DNA of 64,000 bases, taken from the NCBI GenBank assembly GCA_036653595.1, contig JAVVTQ010000001.1, forward strand, positions 88,850-152,849, in the 5' to 3' direction. The notes under the pieces are model-generated. The model saw only the letters and a list, made by a program, of their open reading frames with translations, made no database searches and was not told the DNA's origin. Each line of letters starts with the position of its first letter. Position 1 is the first letter of the stretch. This document shows, piece by piece, positions 1-7,049 of this stretch. Source of the DNA: JAVVTQ01 sp036653595 (GTDB lineage: Bacteria > Bacillota > Clostridia > Oscillospirales > Ruminococcaceae). The position numbers and the translations under genes were made by a program.

Positions 1-696
1 GAGCTTTTCTGGTATTCGACAACTCACACCAAACTCAAAAAAGTGTACTTTGGGGTGAGCTTCTACACATCGTCCGGCGATCAGCCGGCAGGAAGAATCC
101 CTTTTGTGGAGGAAAATGCAAACAGCATTTTGTCTTTCATGAAAAATTTCAACCACTGGCTGGAGGCGTTGGATACGCTCAAATACAAGACGCAAAACAA
201 GCTTGCGTTTTTGCTGGGAAACCACTCGTGGCTGTGGTATCCGGAGGATCCGACAACCTTCGACGTGGTTCCGCTCGACGAAACGCGCGGGGTGAAATAC
301 AGAAAGAATATCGAGGACTACTGTGAAGTGCTCAAGAAGAACATGAACGGATTTGTCCTTGAGGACAGCGTGCTTTTGCGATTGGAAGAGATAATCGACT
401 ATTGCGACAAAGAGGGCATCGAGCTTATTTTTGTCTTTCCTCCAATGCAAAGGGCTGTGTTTGAGCTTGTCACAGAGCCGCTTTGTATTGACGACGACAT
501 TAAAAAAATGAAGGATTTTCTCATAGAGCGCGCGACGGTGTATGATTTGGAGTTCAAGAATGCTTTCACGGACGATGAGGATAATTTCTACGACGGTTTT
601 CATCTAGCAAGCGATAAAAAGCACTATCTGGCAGAGCTTTTGTTCACGGACATTGACTCCGAGGCGATTGTACGTCATGTAAAAAAAGGAGCCTAG
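1..696 (+). CDS. SGNH/DltD-like O-acyltransferase partner protein, 5'-truncated by the window edge
   Basis: The reading frame is open from base 1 (ELFWYSTTHTKLKK...), so the gene starts upstream of the window and the GTG at 43 is not its start. 231 codons are visible. The segment aligns with the second protein of this locus at 2211: EFWYAAKHTKLKK there matches ELFWYSTTHTKLKK here, and both carry a C-terminal DGFH motif (here residues about 198-201 of the visible part), the Asp-x-x-His of SGNH-type esterases/acyltransferases. The GDS nucleophile block would lie outside the window. The next gene, an MBOAT membrane acyltransferase, begins one base after the stop, so the two are surely co-translated. 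Inferred role: a periplasm-facing partner in O-acetylation of a surface polymer. The substrate is unknown. Confidence 0.75.
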   Translation, partial: ELFWYSTTHTKLKKVYFGVSFYTSSGDQPAGRIPFVEENANSILSFMKNFNHWLEALDTLKYKTQNKLAFLLGNHSWLWYPEDPTTFDVVPLDETRGVKYRKNIEDYCEVLKKNMNGFVLEDSVLLRLEEIIDYCDKEGIELIFVFPPMQRAVFELVTEPLCIDDDIKKMKDFLIERATVYDLEFKNAFTDDEDNFYDGFHLASDKKHYLAELLFTDIDSEAIVRHVKKGA

Positions 697-697
697 C

Positions 698-2197
698 ATG
701 GTATTTAATTCACTGACCTTTCTTCTGTTTTTTGCTGTCGCGGGCCCGCTTTATTATGCGGTGCCAAAAAAGCAGCAGAATCTGTTTTTGCTTTTGGCCA
801 GCTATGTCTTTTACATGTGGGCGATGCCGCAGTACGGAGTGCTTGTGTTGGCGGCAACAGGGATAAGCTTTTTGTCGGCAAGGGCCATAGAAAAGCAGGA
901 AAATCCAAAAAAACGCAAGACTCTCCTGACATTTTCCATCGCGCTATATCTTTTTATACTTATATTTTTCAAGTACTTCAACTTTTTTGCGGAGGTGCTC
1001 TCACCTGCATCCGCCGGTGGCGCCGACAAGGTGATGTCGATAGCGATGCCGCTGGGCATTAGCTTTTATATGCTTCAAATTATCGGCTACAGCGTCGATG
1101 TATACCGCAAAAGCGTGCGCAGTGAGCGCTGCTTTGTTGACTATGCGCTGTTTGTGAGCTTTTTCCCGCAGATATTGTCAGGGCCAATAGGCCGAGCAGG
1201 CGAGCTTCTCCCGCAGCTGAAGCGTCCTCGCAGCTTCGATTATTCCATGGCCTCCGAGGGTGCCCAGAGATTTTTCTTCGGGCTTTTCAAAAAGGTCGTC
1301 GTGGCGGACGGCTTGGCAAAAATAACAGACTTAATATACTCCGATCCGAAGACATACCACGGCGAACTGCTCGTGATTGCCGCCGTATTTTTTGCGGTGA
1401 GGATTTACTGTGATTTTGCAGGTTATACTGATATGGCGGTCGGCGCCGCAAAAATGCTCGGCATAAACATACGCGAAAACTTCGCGGCACCTTACTTTTC
1501 GACAAATTTCACTTTGTTTTGGACGCGCTGGCACATCTCACTCTCCGAATGGCTGCGCGATTACATTTATTTTCCGCTTGGAGGCAGCAGAAAGGGTTTT
1601 TTGCGCAAGCTGCTCAACATCCTTATCGTTTTTATGATAAGCGGTCTTTGGCACGGATCCACCGTCAATTTCATTATCTGGGGTCTTCTTCAGGGAATCT
1701 ACAGAGTTGGAGAGGAGCTTTTGCACGCGGCTGTCGGAAAGCCGAGAGTCCTAAATAATCGATTTGTGCAGGCCGCGACAAACGCCTTTAAGATGTTTTC
1801 GGTGTTTGCGCTTTCCGCGTTTTCATTTATATTTTTCGGAGCCAAAACTTTCACAAATGTGACCGCGTTCTTCACCAATGTTGGAAGAAGCGTGAATGCA
1901 GCGGATATTATTCCGACACTTTACAGCTTTGCGTGCTCGGGAATCTCGACCGACATAAGGTTCGCAATCGCTTTTTTCACATTGCTTTTGGCGGCTGTAG
2001 CACTGGTGGCAGTCAGTGACTTTTGCATTTTTCGACAGAGAAAGCGCGGGGAAATATCACTCAACTTTTTTGCGCTTTTGCCTACAGGTGCTCGCTGGAT
2101 TTTGTATATTGCTATGTCGGCAATCATAGTTTTCTTCTACTTGGTGGTGAATACCGGCGGCAACAGTGTCGGCGCATTCATCTATTCGGGATATTAA
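698..2197 (+). CDS. MBOAT family membrane O-acyltransferase (AlgI/DltB-like)
   Basis: 499 aa, multi-spanning. The N-terminus matches the AlgI-type start (MVFNSLTFLLFF, then YYAVPKKQQNLFLL), and the central part carries the family's conserved segments SFFPQILSGPIGR, FWTRWHISLSEWLRDYIYFPLGG and SGLWHGSTVNFIIWG. His319 in the last is the conserved MBOAT active-site histidine. Known family role: moving an acyl group (often acetyl) across the membrane onto an exported polysaccharide, with an SGNH partner finishing the transfer. The ATG at 698 has the purine-rich AAAAAAAGGA about 8 nt upstream. It lies between two paralogous SGNH genes. Because no alginate or Dlt genes are visible, the acceptor is undetermined. 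Confidence 0.92.
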   Translation: MVFNSLTFLLFFAVAGPLYYAVPKKQQNLFLLLASYVFYMWAMPQYGVLVLAATGISFLSARAIEKQENPKKRKTLLTFSIALYLFILIFFKYFNFFAEVLSPASAGGADKVMSIAMPLGISFYMLQIIGYSVDVYRKSVRSERCFVDYALFVSFFPQILSGPIGRAGELLPQLKRPRSFDYSMASEGAQRFFFGLFKKVVVADGLAKITDLIYSDPKTYHGELLVIAAVFFAVRIYCDFAGYTDMAVGAAKMLGINIRENFAAPYFSTNFTLFWTRWHISLSEWLRDYIYFPLGGSRKGFLRKLLNILIVFMISGLWHGSTVNFIIWGLLQGIYRVGEELLHAAVGKPRVLNNRFVQAATNAFKMFSVFALSAFSFIFFGAKTFTNVTAFFTNVGRSVNAADIIPTLYSFACSGISTDIRFAIAFFTLLLAAVALVAVSDFCIFRQRKRGEISLNFFALLPTGARWILYIAMSAIIVFFYLVVNTGGNSVGAFIYSGY

Positions 2198-2210
2198 GGG
2201 GGACGGTGCA

Positions 2211-3239
2211 ATGTTGAAATTTGCAAAAAAATTAGTCCTTCTGCTCATTCCGTCGATAATTGTCACGGTTTTGTTTTTCATCTTTGAGCCATACAACTAC
2301 TTTGGCTTTCACAAAGGTGCCGACTACATGTCAAAGCCGCTGTCTTCGGTTCGGGAGCTTTTGCGCGAGCAGCCGGAGAATATAATACTGGGCGACTCGC
2401 GCATGGCAAACCTGAACACCGACCTCATCAAAGAGGCGAGCGGCGACAGCTATACGATGATGGCGTTCGGAGGCGCGACGCTCAACGATTCGATAAATGA
2501 ATTTTGGTATGCCGCAAAGCATACAAAGCTCAAAAAGGTAGTCTGGTGTGTGTCCTTTTATCTTCTCAACGACAACCACTCCACCGATAAGTTTTCGCTC
2601 ATACTCGACACTGCAGAGAATCCGGCCCGATACTTTTTGAGCTATCCGTATTGGGAGGCCGCTTACAAGAAACTATTCGCGAGTGTGTCAAACGGCATTT
2701 CCGACCTTACCGGAAACGAAAGCTTGCTCGTGGCATCCGATGACCCGTCTGACTATGAACACTCGTCGTATACTCCCTCAAAGGAGACGACCGAGGGGTA
2801 CCGCAGCGACCTATTTGATTACTCGAATATAATATACGCACAGTGCGTCGATTACGGCGGAAATCTCGGTTACATGCACAAGCTCGAGGAAATTGCAGCG
2901 TATTGCGACGAAAATGGGATAGAGCTTGTCTTTGTGCTTCCTCCTGCAAACGGTGTGATTTGGGACAGGGTTGTTTACCCGCTGGGCATTGATTTTTATA
3001 TAAATTTGTATAAAGACAAATTAAAATCAATGGCGACGGTATACGATATGGAATTCGACAATGACTATGCGAGAAATGATGAGAATTTCTGGGATGGGTT
3101 TCATCTGTCGATTCCCGAGAAAAAAAGGATGATACGCACGGTTTTTGGCGACGAGTCTGACGAGTCTTGCGTTGTCACTTCGAAAGAGCAGTATATGGCA
3201 GCGCAAAACGCACAACAGGACGCAAAAACCGATAATTGA
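2211..3239 (+). CDS. SGNH/DltD-like membrane-anchored protein, MBOAT partner
   Basis: 342 aa from the ATG at 2211, preceded by AAGGGGGA. An in-frame start at 2166 lies inside the MBOAT gene and lacks such a site. A single N-terminal membrane segment (about residues 5-25) precedes an extracytoplasmic domain. The SGNH catalytic set is visible: ILGDSRMANL with Ser63, and FWDGFHLS with Asp295 and His298. It is a paralog of the truncated gene at the window start. It follows the MBOAT gene by 13 nt and is probably cotranscribed. The hydrolase fold plus MBOAT context suggests terminal O-acyl transfer to a surface glycan. The C-terminal 25 residues are Ala/Gln-rich and look disordered. Confidence 0.82.
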   Translation: MLKFAKKLVLLLIPSIIVTVLFFIFEPYNYFGFHKGADYMSKPLSSVRELLREQPENIILGDSRMANLNTDLIKEASGDSYTMMAFGGATLNDSINEFWYAAKHTKLKKVVWCVSFYLLNDNHSTDKFSLILDTAENPARYFLSYPYWEAAYKKLFASVSNGISDLTGNESLLVASDDPSDYEHSSYTPSKETTEGYRSDLFDYSNIIYAQCVDYGGNLGYMHKLEEIAAYCDENGIELVFVLPPANGVIWDRVVYPLGIDFYINLYKDKLKSMATVYDMEFDNDYARNDENFWDGFHLSIPEKKRMIRTVFGDESDESCVVTSKEQYMAAQNAQQDAKTDN

Positions 3240-3472
3240 CAAGGGCACATAAAGAAATTTGCGCGCCTTATAAAAATCGCTTTGACGATGATTGCTTAAA
3301 AGTGAGGGCGGCATTTCGCAAAAGCAAGCAATGACCAAACAGAGATGCACTGCTTTTTCGTTGACCAAATATTGAAAAATTCGAAGAAGCCCATAAAAAC
3401 AATAAAAGCAAAAAAGCGCTTGGTTTGCTCGGTTCAGGTCTATGGCCGCCGAGAAAAAACAAAACAAAAAGA

Positions 3473-3503
3473 GCCGAGACAAATGCTCGGCCCTTTCTTT
3501 TTT
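3473..3503 (+). terminator. intrinsic terminator after the MBOAT/SGNH locus
   Basis: GCCGAG (3473-3478) pairs with CTCGGC (3486-3491) around a 7-nt loop and is followed by CCTTTCTTTTTT. An A-rich run on the other side would let it work in both directions. The rest of 3240-3665 shows no gene I can support. Confidence 0.6.
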
Positions 3504-3665
3504 AAAGGGTACAGTAATGAGGAGGAATAATGCTACCGTACAAAGATAATGCGGCGAACCTTTGTACAATTGTTATTATAGGTCACTATTAAAACCAATC
3601 TATGAAGTCTTTTTTAACGTTGTGTAAACAAGAGACGATAATTTTTCGGAAGATGCGCTATAAGC

Positions 3666-3694
3666 TTTACAAAGCACTCTAAATGTGATATCAT
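3666..3694 (+). promoter_or_regulatory. SigA-type promoter of lexA
   Basis: -35 TTTACA at 3666-3671 and -10 TATCAT at 3689-3694, spaced by 17 nt. Transcription would start near 3701, directly under the SOS-like box and about 26 nt before the lexA ATG. Confidence 0.7.
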
Positions 3695-3699
3695 ATTAC

Positions 3700-3713
3700 C
3701 AAACAAATGTTCA
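3700..3713 (+). promoter_or_regulatory. SOS-like LexA operator
   Basis: CAAACAAATGTTCA resembles the Gram-positive LexA box CGAAC-N4-GTTCG with two outer mismatches. It sits over the predicted lexA transcription start, where LexA would block its own expression. The site is weaker than consensus. Confidence 0.45.
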
Positions 3714-3726
3714 TCAGGAGGACGGT

Positions 3727-4305
3727 ATGAGTGATAAGAAAAGCGAGCTTTTCCACTATCTGGTCAACAATTCAGATGGAGTACCGTCTGTGCGCGAGCT
3801 CTGCGCGGCGCTGTCTATAAAGTCGACTTCCTCCGTACACAGGATGCTCCATGAGCTTGAGGACGATGGCCTCATAACAATAGCCGAGGGGAAGCGCAGA
3901 AACATTTCGATTGTCAAGGAGCGCCAGCCTATACTTGTTCCGCTGCTCGGAACTGTTGCGGCCGGTGTACCAATACTCGCGCAGGAGTACATAGAGGACT
4001 ATATAAGCTTTGACAGCCCCCGAAGCATTTCCGGAGAGCTGTTTGCGCTGCATGTCAAGGGCGACAGCATGATTAATGCTGGAATTCTCGACGGGGACAT
4101 CATAATAGCGCGCCGTGTCGCAACGGCCGAGGACGGAGAAATCGTTGTCGCGCTCATAGAGGATGAGGCTACAGTCAAAAAAATTTACAGGCATAAAAAC
4201 CATATTGAGCTTCGCGCCGAGAATCCGGCATTTGCCCCGATAATTGCCAAAGAGGTTTCGGTGTTGGGGACTGTTGTCGCGTGCGTGCGCTATTATGACC
4301 AATGA
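3727..4305 (+). CDS. lexA: LexA repressor/autoprotease
   Basis: 192 aa from the ATG at 3727, which has CAGGAG upstream; the longer in-frame start at 3685 would run through the promoter. Residues 1-65 form the winged-helix DNA-binding domain (SVRELCAALSIKSTSSVHRML). The self-cleavage bond is Ala79-Gly80 in GTVAAGVP. The catalytic dyad is Ser114 (GDSMINAG) and Lys151 (ATVKKIY). It represses SOS genes and is cleaved when RecA is activated by single-stranded DNA. Promoter and operator-like box upstream point to autoregulation. Monocistronic; a tRNA gene with its own promoter follows. Confidence 0.95.
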   Translation: MSDKKSELFHYLVNNSDGVPSVRELCAALSIKSTSSVHRMLHELEDDGLITIAEGKRRNISIVKERQPILVPLLGTVAAGVPILAQEYIEDYISFDSPRSISGELFALHVKGDSMINAGILDGDIIIARRVATAEDGEIVVALIEDEATVKKIYRHKNHIELRAENPAFAPIIAKEVSVLGTVVACVRYYDQ

Positions 4306-4344
4306 TTTTAATCGACAATAAAGCACCTGTATCGTCGTTTTATA

Positions 4345-4373
4345 TTGACAGCATAGATGCTTTATGCTATTAT
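4345..4373 (+). promoter_or_regulatory. consensus promoter of tRNA-Arg
   Basis: -35 TTGACA (4345-4350), 17-nt spacer, -10 TATTAT (4368-4373). The strong -35 and exact spacing suit a stable-RNA gene. Confidence 0.75.
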
Positions 4374-4391
4374 AAACAAGCTCTGATATGT

Positions 4392-4468
4392 GCGCCAGTA
4401 GCTCAGCTGGATAGAGTGACTGGCTACGAACCAGTAGGCCGGGGGTTCGAGTCCCTTCTGGCGCACCA
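4392..4468 (+). tRNA. tRNA-Arg (anticodon ACG)
   Basis: 77 nt including an encoded CCA. The acceptor stem GCGCCAG pairs with CTGGCGC. The D arm contains GCTCAGCTGGATAGAGT. The anticodon stem ACTGG/CCAGT closes the loop CTACGAA, with ACG at 4426-4428. The T arm is GGGTTCGAGTCCC. A34 would be edited to inosine to read CGU, CGC and CGA. Confidence 0.97.
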
Positions 4469-4472
4469 TAAT

Positions 4473-4525
4473 AGTTAGGTTAAAACAGATGCTTTTCTGC
4501 ATTTGCATTAACCTAACTTTTTTAT
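4473..4525 (+). terminator. terminator of the tRNA-Arg transcript
   Basis: A perfect 11-bp stem, AGTTAGGTTAA (4473-4483) with TTAACCTAACT (4508-4518), is followed by a T-rich tract. It ends the tRNA transcript and separates it from the next small gene. Confidence 0.8.
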
Positions 4526-4572
4526 TATACTGTAACCAAGATTATTTATATTTTGTGAAGGAGAGAAAAATT

Positions 4573-4815
4573 ATGAAATGCCCATATTGTGGTAAAGAAA
4601 TGAAACAAGGAATTTTGCGGGCTAGCGGAAATATTCATTGGATGCCAAACGATGCAAAAGAGCCATTAATATATTCTCGTGCAAAATATGAGAGCCAAAA
4701 GGCCATCTTGTTTCCTCCTTACTGGAATGATAAAAGTCTTTTAAGCAAAGAGGAAACGGCAGCATCTATTTGTTTGGACTGCGAAAAAATGATTGTTGAC
4801 TGCCCAACAAATTGA
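4573..4815 (+). CDS. small cysteine-rich PF20097/DUF6487-like protein
   Basis: 80 aa from the ATG at 4573, preceded by GAAGGAGAG. An upstream in-frame start at 4489 lies in the tRNA terminator and is unlikely. The N-terminal MKCPYCGKEM and C-terminal ICLDCEKMIVDC supply two CxxC-type pairs, a likely zinc site. The pattern recalls the DUF6487 family of short CPYCG proteins, whose function is unknown. Its AT-rich codon use contrasts with the flanking genes, and it sits just after a tRNA next to repeats and a transposase relic, which suggests horizontal acquisition. Confidence 0.7.
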   Translation: MKCPYCGKEMKQGILRASGNIHWMPNDAKEPLIYSRAKYESQKAILFPPYWNDKSLLSKEETAASICLDCEKMIVDCPTN

Positions 4816-4827
4816 GCATAATCCACC

Positions 4828-4892
4828 ACTGCATCTATTTTGACCTAATGACACAAAAAGAAAGAACTGTCTTCGGACGGTTCTTTCTTTTT
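4828..4892 (+). repeat. 33-nt box plus hairpin, copy 1
   Basis: The box at 4828-4860 (ACTGCATCTATTTTGACC... ending ACACAAAAAG) recurs at 4991-5023 with one visible difference. Here it runs into AAAGAAAGAAC...GTTCTTTCTTT, an inverted repeat around a CTTCGG tetraloop, followed by T residues, which would be a good terminator for the small gene upstream. Confidence 0.7.
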
Positions 4893-4933
4893 GGTGCATC
4901 GCCTTCGGGCGGGTTCTCCGCTTCGCTCAACGC

Positions 4934-4960
4934 GAAAGAAAACCCTGACGGTTTTCTTTC
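4934..4960. repeat. perfect 11-bp inverted repeat
   Basis: GAAAGAAAACC (4934-4944) and GGTTTTCTTTC (4950-4960) flank the loop CTGAC. It lies between the two 33-nt boxes. No U tract follows, so a terminator role is uncertain. Confidence 0.6.
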
Positions 4961-4990
4961 ACACTATCTTTCCCTCTGAAGGCTAGAGTC

Positions 4991-5060
4991 ACTGCTTCTA
5001 TTTTGACCTAATGACACAAAAAGACCTATTTTTCCGCTAAGGGGATAATAGGTCTTTTTC
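4991..5060 (+). repeat. 33-nt box plus hairpin, copy 2
   Basis: The second copy of the 33-nt box (4991-5023) is followed by AAAAAGACCTATT...AATAGGTCTTTTT, a long stem of different sequence from copy 1 but in the same position. The box is conserved while the hairpin is not. Confidence 0.7.
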
Positions 5061-5131
5061 TTTGCTTGAAAATGAGCTTATAGTCGGATGAAGATTATTT
5101 ATATAATCAATACAAGGTGGTGATAAATTGG

Positions 5132-5278
5132 ATGCCGAAAAGATGAAAAATACGGTTAGAGGGATTTGATTATTCCTCTAATAGTGTGTATTTTGTGACA
5201 ATATGTGCATACAAGAAGCGAGTACAAATATTAGGTGATATTGACGTAGGGCAAGGGCAGAGCCCTTGCCCTACAATT
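5132..5278 (+). pseudogene. decayed RAYT (REP-associated tyrosine transposase), N-terminal fragment
   Basis: From the ATG at 5132, one frame reads MPKR, a TGA stop (5144-5146), then KIRLEGFDYSSNSVYFVTIC and AYKKRVQILGDI. This matches the usual start of Y1/IS200-type RAYT transposases (MPKRK-R-L-GYDYS-NG-YFVTICT-R). A possible RBS, AAGGTGGTG, lies just upstream. The premature stop and the loss of all later domains (no HUH motif, no catalytic Tyr) mark it as dead. The palindrome at 5246-5274 lies inside the remaining frame. After about 5278 the frame has no recognisable homology. Confidence 0.75.
5246..5274. repeat. REP-like palindrome
   Basis: GTAGGGCAAGGG (5246-5257) and CCCTTGCCCTAC (5263-5274) form a perfect 12-bp inverted repeat around CAGAG. 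It sits inside the RAYT relic, consistent with the REP elements such transposases mobilise. The stretch 5279-5525 holds no gene I can support. Confidence 0.75.
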
Positions 5279-5525
5279 GGTGATGTCGATGGGCTCGGAT
5301 TATTTTTTCCAAAGGTTTTCTCGCGGGTTACAGACAAAATAAGAGTGGCAGTTCATTTCTTTGAACCGCCACCCTTGCTTTGTTTCAAGCCTTGCAGCGT
5401 CGCCGCTGCAAGGTTTTGATTCTTTTGTTGCTCTTTTGATAAACGGCATTTTGCTGCTGCGAAAGCAAAGTGCTCATCTCGTGGTATAAACATGGCTTTG
5501 CACAGCATGAAAAAGCCGGTAGGGC

Positions 5526-6458
5526 TTAATTTTTCTTATCGGTTCGATTTTCGACAATGTAAACGGGCCTGTTGCGCGAGGCGTCGAAGCTGCGCCAAAG
5601 ATAGCCGCCCAGAATGCCGAGCGTCAGCATGATGATTCCGAAGCTGAAGAGCTGAAATATAAAAAGTGTGGTAAAGCCTGCGACGGGGATGTCTCCGAGA
5701 AGTCTGTTTACAAGAACGACTATGGACCAAAGAAGCGAGGCTGAACAGGAAACGATGCCGATTACAGAAACGGCTGTTATAGGGACGGAGGAAAACCCAA
5801 ACAGTGTGTCAGATACGAGGCGGATTTTCTTTTTGAGAGTCCATCTGCTTTTTCCGATTTCGCGCTCCTTGCGCGTGTAGTAAATTTTCCCGGTTTTAAA
5901 GCCGCTCCATAAAATTTGACCGGTAATTGCGCTGTTGCGCTCGTCCATGCGCTCCAGCACCTCGATGACCTTGCGGTCAAGCAGGAAAACGTCAAAGCCC
6001 GTGTCGGGCATCTGCGGCAACGCCATTTTCTGAGTCAGCTTATAATAAAAGTTGGCAAAAAATGTTGTCGATGCTTTTTCATCACGGCCGGCGCGCACTG
6101 CGAGCACAACATTATTGCCTTTTTGCCAGCTCTCGAACATATCGAGTATAATTTCCGTTGGCTCCTGCAAATCGGCGGCTTTTATGACGGCGCAGTCGCC
6201 TGTCGATTCCGAGAGGCCGCAGAGCATCGCGGAGTGACTTCCGAAATTGCGCGAAAGGTGAATGCCGCGCAGACGGTTGTCCTCTTTGCAAAGCTCCTCT
6301 ATTATCTCCCAGCTTCTGTCTTCGGAGCCGTCGTCAACCAGAAGAACCTCGATTTCGAATTTTGCGCTGTCGAGTATTTTGGCCTTGAGGTCATCGTAAA
6401 GCGGGCGCAGGTTGCTCTCGTTGAAATAGACAGGGATGACGATTGAAAGCTTAGACAT
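5526..6458 (-). CDS. GT2 glycosyltransferase with two C-terminal membrane segments (GtrB/DPMS-like)
   Basis: 310 aa. The N-terminal GT-A domain (about 1-220) shows SIVIPVYFNESNL, VDDGSEDRSW, and the acceptor-region KAADLQEPTEI and MPDTGFDVFLLDRKV. Two hydrophobic helices (about 230-255 and 265-290) end the protein. This architecture is typical of enzymes that load a sugar onto polyprenyl phosphate at the cytoplasmic membrane face. It is the last gene of a minus-strand operon and overlaps the upstream ketoisomerase by 8 nt, so it probably handles the amino sugar made by the two genes before it. Donor specificity cannot be read from sequence. Confidence 0.88.
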   Translation of the reverse strand: MSKLSIVIPVYFNESNLRPLYDDLKAKILDSAKFEIEVLLVDDGSEDRSWEIIEELCKEDNRLRGIHLSRNFGSHSAMLCGLSESTGDCAVIKAADLQEPTEIILDMFESWQKGNNVVLAVRAGRDEKASTTFFANFYYKLTQKMALPQMPDTGFDVFLLDRKVIEVLERMDERNSAITGQILWSGFKTGKIYYTRKEREIGKSRWTLKKKIRLVSDTLFGFSSVPITAVSVIGIVSCSASLLWSIVVLVNRLLGDIPVAGFTTLFIFQLFSFGIIMLTLGILGGYLWRSFDASRNRPVYIVENRTDKKN

Positions 6459-6870
6459 TTTTGTTGACTTCCTTTACAAATGCGTCATAGTCTCTGATAT
6501 ATTCAGACGCGTCATAGTGTTCACTGGCAAGCACCAGCAGTACAGAATCAGCTGAAAAATCATACATGTCCTTCCAGATCATGCGCGGAATATAAATCCC
6601 CATGTGAGGGCGATCGAGGTTGTAGACAGTCGTTGAGCCGCGCCCGTCAAGCACGCGAACCTTGCTTGAGCCGGATACGTTTATCAGCACGAACTCCGTA
6701 TACCTGTTGGCATGCTGTCCTCTGATGACATCGGAATCGGAGCCGTAGATGTAAAAAACGCGCTTTATGTCAAATGGAATATCCGTTCCCCCCTCGACGA
6801 CGACCAGGTGACCCCGCTCATCCCCGCGCTGGGGAAATTGTGTGAGAAGCTCCCTTGAAGAATTGCTCAT
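6451..6870 (-). CDS. FdtA/QdtA-type cupin sugar 3,4-ketoisomerase
   Basis: 139 aa from the ATG at 6870, with AAGGAG 8 nt upstream; an upstream extension to 6951 is less likely. The single cupin domain has RGDERGHLVVVEGG, then IRGQHANRYTEFVLINVSGS and PHMGIYIPRMIWKDMYDFS. Family role: isomerising dTDP-4-keto-6-deoxyglucose to the 3-keto sugar that a PLP aminotransferase then aminates. In several characterised members the active-site block reads HAH; here it is HAN. The upstream gene encodes a matching aminotransferase. No dTDP-glucose synthase or dehydratase (rmlA/rmlB) is in the window. Confidence 0.8.
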   Translation of the reverse strand: MSNSSRELLTQFPQRGDERGHLVVVEGGTDIPFDIKRVFYIYGSDSDVIRGQHANRYTEFVLINVSGSSKVRVLDGRGSTTVYNLDRPHMGIYIPRMIWKDMYDFSADSVLLVLASEHYDASEYIRDYDAFVKEVNKNV

Positions 6871-7049
6871 TGAAAGAACTCCTTTATATCTGTAAATTTG
6901 GCAATTTGCAGGATGTGACGAGCGATTCAAGTAAATGAAAGCTGCGAACACAGCGCAAAATTGCGTTGCCTGTTGAACAATTTAAATGAACTGACGAATA
7001 CAGCAAGTGCGCGATTTCACAGCGAAATAATAAACAAATGTCAGAAAAA

